Below, in pieces: positions 58,111 through 64,000 of a DNA stretch of 64,000 nt. This stretch comes from Isoperla grammatica. Its lineage: Eukaryota; Arthropoda; Insecta; Plecoptera; Perlodidae. A model generated the notes under the pieces. That model had not been told where the DNA came from and did no database searches. It worked only from the letters and a program-made list of their open reading frames with translations. Location of the stretch: contig OX246737.1 of assembly GCA_945910005.1 (NCBI GenBank), forward strand, positions 81,090,773 through 81,154,772, in the 5' to 3' direction. A program made the position numbers and the translations under genes. The first letter of the stretch is position 1. Every line of letters starts with the position of its first letter.

Positions 58111-61100
58111 TTACAAAATTCCTCCGAACCTCCAAGTGCGGTTATAAATGTGTACAGTGTCTGTACGTACAGCCTTTAAATATTCCAGATTTAATCTGAA
58201 GGAAAGTCGATTTTTAATAATACACAACGGATCACCGCCTGGTTCTTCAAAGTTCTTCTGCAGAAACCGAAATGCAGTAGATTTTCCGAGATTCAGTAAG
58301 AAGTTTGCCAACTGCCACTGCACGGGGGCGGCAGGCTCAAAGTCCAGTCCTCGCAGAAGGTCGAGCGTCGAAAGATGTCTTGGTCCAATAAGGCGTGTAA
58401 TAATGTCTCGAACAAAGGTCCATAAAGGAGTTACTTTAGAACATTCAAACAGAACGTGGAGAGTGGTGCCGGGAGAAGTGCACCACAAGCACTGTGGAGA
58501 GTCACGGATCCCCCATCGGTGTAGTCGGGCAGGCGATGCCACTGCGTCATGCAGCAGTCGCCAGCAGAGGTCGGCGTCGAAGCTGGTCGTCGGGAAAAGG
58601 TAGACATGGTTCCAATGCACGTCCTCTTGTGCCAGTTCAGATCGTCCAGATAGAGTCGAAAGAGGTAGTTCACGTTGTCTGCACGTTTGGTAGAGTCTGC
58701 GTCTATTGTCTACGTCCAACACACGTAGAGCGGCGTTTAATGTGGTCGTTGTGGCAGGGCAGACCGTATCCCATGCTTCCAGTACTGACCTGTAGAATGG
58801 TTGTAACCTGTGTAACCAGTCACTCCGAATTGGCTCGAGTACAAGTGAGTGGAAATCGTCAGCGTACCTATGGAGATTCAGTTCGTGAAGCACATATGGA
58901 TGAGATCTTTCGGCGTCGGGTGAAAGAATACTGGCTAGAAAACGTAGTCGAAAAGTCATGACTTTGCACTGGATGTTCGTGAGCCCGATACCTCCTACGC
59001 CAGGCTCGGCAAAGACGTGAGCGCGGTTGAGCCAGTGTCTGCCCCCCCACACGAACTTAATTAATTTAGTATGAATTGTATCAATAAACGTTTTGGGGGG
59101 TTGGAGAACAGATAGCGCGTGAACAAGTTTGGATCCTAATAGTTGGTTGGCGATAATTCTCCTTCCTCGTATTGTCGTGTGATTCCATTTAGAGTATCGG
59201 TCTATTCCGCGATTTATTGTTTCTGTCAGCGTCGTCCAGTTTTTGGTTTCCCATTGTGTAGAATTTCCAAGGTAAACACCGAGAACTTTGAGCCCATCAC
59301 TATTCCACTGGAAACCTAGAGGGCTGTCAGTTCGTCCCTGCCAGGACCCAGAAAAGAGACCGTTAGATTTAGCCGAGTTGAGCTTTGCACCAGAAGCGCA
59401 CGCGTACGTTACGAACGCCGTGTGAAGTTCAGCGAAACCGCCATTATCAGTTAGAAAAATATATGCATCGTCGGCATAAGCTGAGGTGACAATGGGTATC
59501 CTCGACCCAGGTATTTTAAGCCCGTACGGTGCAAGAGTTTTACGGCAAAGAACTAGGAATGGTTCAATAGATAAGGAGTACAAACATCTGGATATAGGAT
59601 CTCCTTGTCGTATTCCACGACGAAGAGGGATAGGTGGAGTAAGAGAAGAGTTTACTCGTATAGAGCATCTTGCGTTCGCGTACAGCATTCGTATGTAGGA
59701 CATAAACCGACAACCGAAGCCAAACGATGACATGATTTTGAATAAGTAGTCATGTTCGACTCTATCGAACGCACTCGTTTGATCAAGTGATAGTATAGCT
59801 AGTGGCAGATTGTTTCTGTTACAGTGGTCCAGTGTATCACGAGTAAGGTGGAGGTTGGAAAACAGTGACCTGCCTTGCACGCAGAACGTCTGGTCAGAGT
59901 GAACAACGTCACCCATTACTAAGTTGAGTTTGTTAGTTAAAGCTTTAGAAATTATTTTATAGTCGGTGTTTAAAAGTGAGATCGGTCTCCAATTTTGTAT
60001 CTGCACACGATCACCTTTCTTGGGAATAAGCACAAGCACTGACATTTGCATAGATCGTGGTAGAGTCGAACGTTCGACTGCAGTTTCGAACATCTTGTAA
60101 TACAGTTTGCGAATAACGTTCCAGAAATGTAAGTAAAATTCTACGGTCAAACCGTCTGACCCACACGATTTTCCTTTTGTTAATTGTTCGAGAGCCACCC
60201 GCAACTCTGCAACTGTAGGCATGGCGTCAAGCTTGTTCCTAGCAGCGTCGGAGATTTTCGGGAGGTCGGCAAAAAGATGAGGGACGTTCAAATTGTTGTT
60301 TCCAGGGTTAGAATATAGCTGCTGGAAATGACCTCGCACATGTGTACGAATAGCAGCAGTGTCTTTCGAAACGGTACCCCCAATTTCAAGACAAGAAAGT
60401 TGAGTAGGTGAGTGGTGCACCATTCCGTACTGATAGAAAAAGGGTGTAGCAGTATTACCGTATTGGAGCATGTTGGCAGACTCTACAGCGGCAGTGGCGT
60501 GGGCTTCCGAGTAGTGGATTCTTCGTACTTGTGCGGCACAAGCATTGAGCTCAATACATTCTTCCTCGGACAAGTTTGATTTAGATTTAAGATTGTAAAG
60601 ATTACGCTCAAGATCTTTGAGCGTGCTTGTTTTCTCGTGAAAACGGTGGGCTGTGTATCGTTGGGTGGCTAATCTTATTTCGTTTTTTAGTCCTTCCCAA
60701 CACACGAAGGGATCGGTTTCATTACACTTGTCAGAGAAGGTTGTAATCAGCGCGCACACTACTGAGGTGTAGTAGGTGTCCTGTAAGAGCATATTGTTGA
60801 ACTTCCAATAAGGAGATTTATGAGAGACGGTGAGAGGGAGTTCAAGAGAAAACACTACACAACAGTGGTCCGAAAATGACGGTATTATTTTAGGCAGCAC
60901 CGCGAATCCAATGTTGGAAGCCTGGATGTAAAACCTGTCCAGACGAGCTCTTGGGCGTCGGACGTGAGTGCCTACATACGTGTATGCAAGCTCTCGAGGG
61001 TTCGAAGTCCGCCACACGTCTTGAAAATTCTCTTTGGACAGGATGGTAGCCAGGCGCTGCGCTAGACTTCGACGATTTTCCACACAGCCGGAACGATCAA

Positions 61101-61533
61101 GTGGGTCAATGGTAAGGTTCCAATCTCCCCCCAATATAACCACATGGCTATGATGAACACTGGAGAGATACCTGTCGAGTGAAAGCAGCACCGGTACAGC
61201 GATGTTGTTGTCATGGGGTAGATAAACATTAACCAGGTGGCATTGTCGTCCGTCCAATTGAACCTGAGCACATTGCGCATAGCCGGGAACAAGAATGTTT
61301 GTAGAGTCGAACGGCGTTTTTGACGCTATCAAAGTGCCACTGCTGTTCTGGACATCCGAGTTTATTGCAAAGTTGTAGGTTTTGTTTAAAAATTCGTAAG
61401 TAGGGGAAGAGGAAAGGTTTGTTTCTTGAATAAAAAATACGTCAGATCGTAGTCTACGGAGGAAATTTGTAAGAGCGATTTGTTTCATGTCACTTTTCAT
61501 ACCACGTATGTTTAAGGACATAAAATTTACCAT
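58111..61533 (-). CDS. Tx1-like LINE ORF2: APE endonuclease and reverse transcriptase, copy 2
   Basis: 1,140 residues with all catalytic motifs of copy 1 unchanged (N8, E37, DWN, SDH, LSLDQTSAFD, YADD, C-terminal CCHC). Differences are scattered substitutions, e.g. NIVVPGY to NILVPGY, PISG to PISR after the GIRQGD motif, and YGHQIPG to YGLKIPG. PISR alters a residue beside a conserved RT loop, though its effect is unknown. The ATG is 12 nt after the ORF1 stop, as in copy 1. Confidence 0.93.
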   Translation of the reverse strand: MVNFMSLNIRGMKSDMKQIALTNFLRRLRSDVFFIQETNLSSSPTYEFLNKTYNFAINSDVQNSSGTLIASKTPFDSTNILVPGYAQCAQVQLDGRQCHLVNVYLPHDNNIAVPVLLSLDRYLSSVHHSHVVILGGDWNLTIDPLDRSGCVENRRSLAQRLATILSKENFQDVWRTSNPRELAYTYVGTHVRRPRARLDRFYIQASNIGFAVLPKIIPSFSDHCCVVFSLELPLTVSHKSPYWKFNNMLLQDTYYTSVVCALITTFSDKCNETDPFVCWEGLKNEIRLATQRYTAHRFHEKTSTLKDLERNLYNLKSKSNLSEEECIELNACAAQVRRIHYSEAHATAAVESANMLQYGNTATPFFYQYGMVHHSPTQLSCLEIGGTVSKDTAAIRTHVRGHFQQLYSNPGNNNLNVPHLFADLPKISDAARNKLDAMPTVAELRVALEQLTKGKSCGSDGLTVEFYLHFWNVIRKLYYKMFETAVERSTLPRSMQMSVLVLIPKKGDRVQIQNWRPISLLNTDYKIISKALTNKLNLVMGDVVHSDQTFCVQGRSLFSNLHLTRDTLDHCNRNNLPLAILSLDQTSAFDRVEHDYLFKIMSSFGFGCRFMSYIRMLYANARCSIRVNSSLTPPIPLRRGIRQGDPISRCLYSLSIEPFLVLCRKTLAPYGLKIPGSRIPIVTSAYADDAYIFLTDNGGFAELHTAFVTYACASGAKLNSAKSNGLFSGSWQGRTDSPLGFQWNSDGLKVLGVYLGNSTQWETKNWTTLTETINRGIDRYSKWNHTTIRGRRIIANQLLGSKLVHALSVLQPPKTFIDTIHTKLIKFVWGGRHWLNRAHVFAEPGVGGIGLTNIQCKVMTFRLRFLASILSPDAERSHPYVLHELNLHRYADDFHSLVLEPIRSDWLHRLQPFYRSVLEAWDTVCPATTTTLNAALRVLDVDNRRRLYQTCRQRELPLSTLSGRSELAQEDVHWNHVYLFPTTSFDADLCWRLLHDAVASPARLHRWGIRDSPQCLWCTSPGTTLHVLFECSKVTPLWTFVRDIITRLIGPRHLSTLDLLRGLDFEPAAPVQWQLANFLLNLGKSTAFRFLQKNFEEPGGDPLCIIKNRLSFRLNLEYLKAVRTDTVHIYNRTWRFGGIL

Positions 61534-61545
61534 TTTGAAAGGAGA

Positions 61546-63006
61546 TTAAGAATTTGTTTGGGGTATTAACCCTGATTCAGCGGCCATGGATTTCAATATC
61601 CGCGCAATCCGTTTTTTTAAGTTTAAGTCATGTGTGTTTTGAGCAGTCTTTTCCAGTTCCACGTAGAACGATTCTACATTGTCAGAGTAGGATTTAACAA
61701 TTGGTAAAATTTTCTTAAAATGCCTTGCATTTTTAAGAAAAGCCTTAATGTTCTCCGCCGTTATAGATCCTTCTTTGGTTCTTGAATCAGTCGACTGCAT
61801 AAACTCTTCCGATAGAAAAGAGTCGTTTGATGCTGACGACTCGCAGTCGGACTGAGCGTCATCGTCAAGCCGCGATCGTTTGTTTGAAGGTTGATGTAGA
61901 ACAATAGGCGAGGAGAAAGACGGTTGATGAGCGACAGTAGGTGAAGACAGAGACAGTTCCTTAACCTCCGGTATGGGAGGAGGTGAACGTTTGTTTAAAG
62001 GTTGGTTCACAAAAACAGGTGAAGAGGTAGTGGGTTCCTGTTCTTCAACCTCCGGGAGGGGAAGAGGCGTACATTTATTCAATGGTTTGTTTACGATAAT
62101 AGGAGAGGAGATAGACGGTTCTTCGACCTCCTTAACGGAAGGAGAAGAAGGCGGTGGAAGGGTTGTTGTGTGGTATTGAGCTAGTCGTTGCAGTGACGAT
62201 TTGGCCTTGACCTCTAGAATTGAAGAAGAGGTATTCAGTTGGTCCGTCTTACCACCGTCACTACCGGCCGGCGCGGCAGGAAGAATAGGGACGCAGGGTC
62301 GGAGAGATAGTGATTCACGCGGTGCGCCACTCACAGTTTGAGCGAAGGTGGGCTTTCCAGGTGGCAAGGGGGGATAGTTTAAAGTAGACGGTAAGTTGGA
62401 TGTCGACGGAACGACACGAGGGTTCTGCATTTGAAGGTTGGGTTGTTTAGGAGTCGATTGCTTGCAGTTCCTGGAGACGTGTCCCTTCTCGTTACACGTA
62501 AGACACGTCACGTCCTCCATAGTAATGAAAACAATTACCTTTACGTTGTCCTTCTCGAAGTGTAGCGCATCGGGCACTTTGGATATATCCCTAAAGACAA
62601 CATACGCCAGTTTTCGGAACGATTTGATATGAGAACAACCAGTGAGCTTTGATCCTGTTGATAGGTCGCGTATTTGGCCGGTAATATTACCGTACTGTGA
62701 AAGTTTTTCAGTCAGCATATCATTGGTTATGAAGGGGAAAACATTAGAAAGGACGATTTTGGTAGCAGACGAGAAATATTTTCGAATAGGAACGTAGTTG
62801 CCCTTGACGGTAATGAATTTGTCCTGAATAAGCGTATCAATAGCTGCTTCAGTTTTCAGAAATATACAGACACGTCCGCCAGACACACGTGACGCGTGCG
62901 TGATTTGGTCACCGGAAACAAGTTCGAGAGCGCCTTGTAGGTAGTCATCGATGGAAGTATCGGGGAGATTATCAATAATAACTGCCAATTTCGGTGAAAC
63001 TGACAT
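61546..63006 (-). CDS. Tx1-like LINE ORF1: RNA-binding protein with CCHC knuckle, copy 2
   Basis: 486 residues, two more than copy 1, with differences concentrated in the Pro/Ser linker (e.g. SISSPIIVNKPLNK versus SPPIIVNKPLNK). The RRM-like N-terminus and the knuckle (CLTCNEKGHVSRNC) are intact. Substitutions with no stops suggest that both copies descend from recently active elements. Confidence 0.9.
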   Translation of the reverse strand: MSVSPKLAVIIDNLPDTSIDDYLQGALELVSGDQITHASRVSGGRVCIFLKTEAAIDTLIQDKFITVKGNYVPIRKYFSSATKIVLSNVFPFITNDMLTEKLSQYGNITGQIRDLSTGSKLTGCSHIKSFRKLAYVVFRDISKVPDALHFEKDNVKVIVFITMEDVTCLTCNEKGHVSRNCKQSTPKQPNLQMQNPRVVPSTSNLPSTLNYPPLPPGKPTFAQTVSGAPRESLSLRPCVPILPAAPAGSDGGKTDQLNTSSSILEVKAKSSLQRLAQYHTTTLPPPSSPSVKEVEEPSISSPIIVNKPLNKCTPLPLPEVEEQEPTTSSPVFVNQPLNKRSPPPIPEVKELSLSSPTVAHQPSFSSPIVLHQPSNKRSRLDDDAQSDCESSASNDSFLSEEFMQSTDSRTKEGSITAENIKAFLKNARHFKKILPIVKSYSDNVESFYVELEKTAQNTHDLNLKKRIARILKSMAAESGLIPQTNS

Positions 63007-63582
63007 GATTCAATTCTTAGTTGGTCACCGCTTACTGGATCATTAAAAGAGTTCCTGAAATGCTTTGGAAACAAAGAACTTATAGGAATGGTTTTGAGAG
63101 AATGGTTGCTCTTTGAAAGCAAAGAACTTAGATCGATTGTTGTAGGACCTGTCGAGAAGGCTGTGGTTGTAGGTTTTTGTTTTCAATAGCATCAGAACTG
63201 AATCCAATATGTATTTATGATATTATTTCACTTAAATAATACTTATTCAGTCATTTCACTTACGAAAGACGATAATGTATATCAGTAGCTTGCCTGAGTG
63301 CGGTCGAATAGGATGGGCCTATGTGTTCAGAGCGTGATATTTCATCCCCTTAAGTGCGGTCAGTCAATGGCGAGCACACGCATGATGCACATATCACCAG
63401 AAAACACACAAAAAGATAGATAACTTCAAAAAACAGTTGTTTTTAACCACTTACGATACACACAGAGATATAACTTCACTAATACTATCGTATAAGACAA
63501 GTTTAGGAATTATCGCACGACTTTTACTCGCAAATAATTAACAATTCGCAGGAGCCGATGTGAAACACGTCCGTCCACTTCG

Positions 63583-63766
<184 letters not shown>

Positions 63767-64000
63767 TTGATTTGATTTTGTTGGAGAAAGTGCGCTATAT
63801 CACTCTTCAAGTGGTTTGGAATAATCCAAGTGGCTTTGCCTTCATGTATTTGCAAAGCACTTGGACAACAATGATTCTATTTAGTTTGTTGATTTTGCTT
63901 GTCCCTAGCAACTGCATAGTAACCATTAGACAAGATGTAGAGATTGTTTTCATGAAGTTAATTGTTTTAATAAAATAACTTTACATGTTATTTAAAAGCA
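63767..64000. other. orphan LINE tail motif and unassigned sequence
   Basis: Directly after the GATA array is TTTGATTTGATTTT, the same tail motif that starts the 3' ends of both Tx1-like copies, but no LINE body follows. It could be a third, extremely 5'-truncated insertion. The rest has one open frame to about 63978 with no recognised family. Confidence 0.4.

Noticed and set aside
63772..63978. 68-residue frame at the window end as a gene
   Set aside because: No recognised motif, no splice context and next to a microsatellite.

Overview
The window is metazoan genomic DNA, most likely from an arthropod or another protostome invertebrate. The reasons are: spliced exons of an insulin receptor substrate (IRS) gene, a TCAGT-type initiator ahead of a signal-peptide exon, very dense and varied transposable elements (Penelope-like, Tx1-like, REL-endonuclease and CR1/RTE-like LINEs, hAT, pogo, Harbinger-like and TTAA-target elements), long tri- and tetranucleotide arrays, and many AGGCCTA motifs. 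I cannot name the species. A fixed 200-N assembly gap lies at 41492-41691.

Host genes are few, all on the + strand. IRS is represented by an exon at 5263-5455 and a large terminal exon at 16928-19460. Together they carry eleven YxxM PI3-kinase-docking motifs and the C-terminal SHP2-type tyrosine sites. The PH and PTB exons must lie upstream of the window. The intron between the two exons is about 11.5 kb and filled with transposons. The terminal exon has one apparent 1-base deletion near 18924-18963. A second gene begins at about 38722 with a single signal-peptide exon (38775-38913) whose continuation is not visible.

Region by region. 1-5262: hAT-type termini, a roughly 150-bp tandem repeat in which every copy has a TGACGTCA (CRE) palindrome, a Penelope 3' fragment and a MITE. 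5456-16927 (IRS intron): a SINE fragment, a 2.25-kb inverted-repeat element, a LINE tail, and a Penelope-like element whose ORF is cut by three hAT insertions, one inside another; removing them with their 8-bp target duplications restores one reading frame. 19461-26900: 3'-UTR-like sequence, then a pogo/Tigger element carrying a TTAA-target element, a CAGTA-type MITE and nested TIR elements. 26950-31940: a 5-kb inverted-arm structure built of 11-bp-period repeats, enclosing a LINE reverse-transcriptase fragment that received a foldback element which itself received a second, related foldback; both used AATT targets. 32090-38330: a tandem family of about 0.6-0.7 kb broken by two more TTAA-target copies, a 101-bp hAT MITE, a 597-bp palindromic MITE, hairpin MITEs, (TAC)n arrays and a SINE. 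39180-41491: ATT arrays repeatedly interrupted by 3' ends of a LINE with a PD-X14-D endonuclease (R4/Dong-like). 41692-49735: a frameshifted CR1/Jockey-like LINE split by a 1,479-bp TTAA element, followed by a second LINE with one in-frame amber stop. 50950-51575: a 70-bp satellite with a 210-bp higher-order pattern. 52195-63766: two full-length Tx1-like LINEs, head to tail, each with intact ORF1 and ORF2 and each bounded on both sides by GATA arrays.

The most notable content is therefore a stack of target-selective mobile elements (GATA, TAA, TTAA, AATT) with clean nested junctions, and two LINE copies that look recently mobile.
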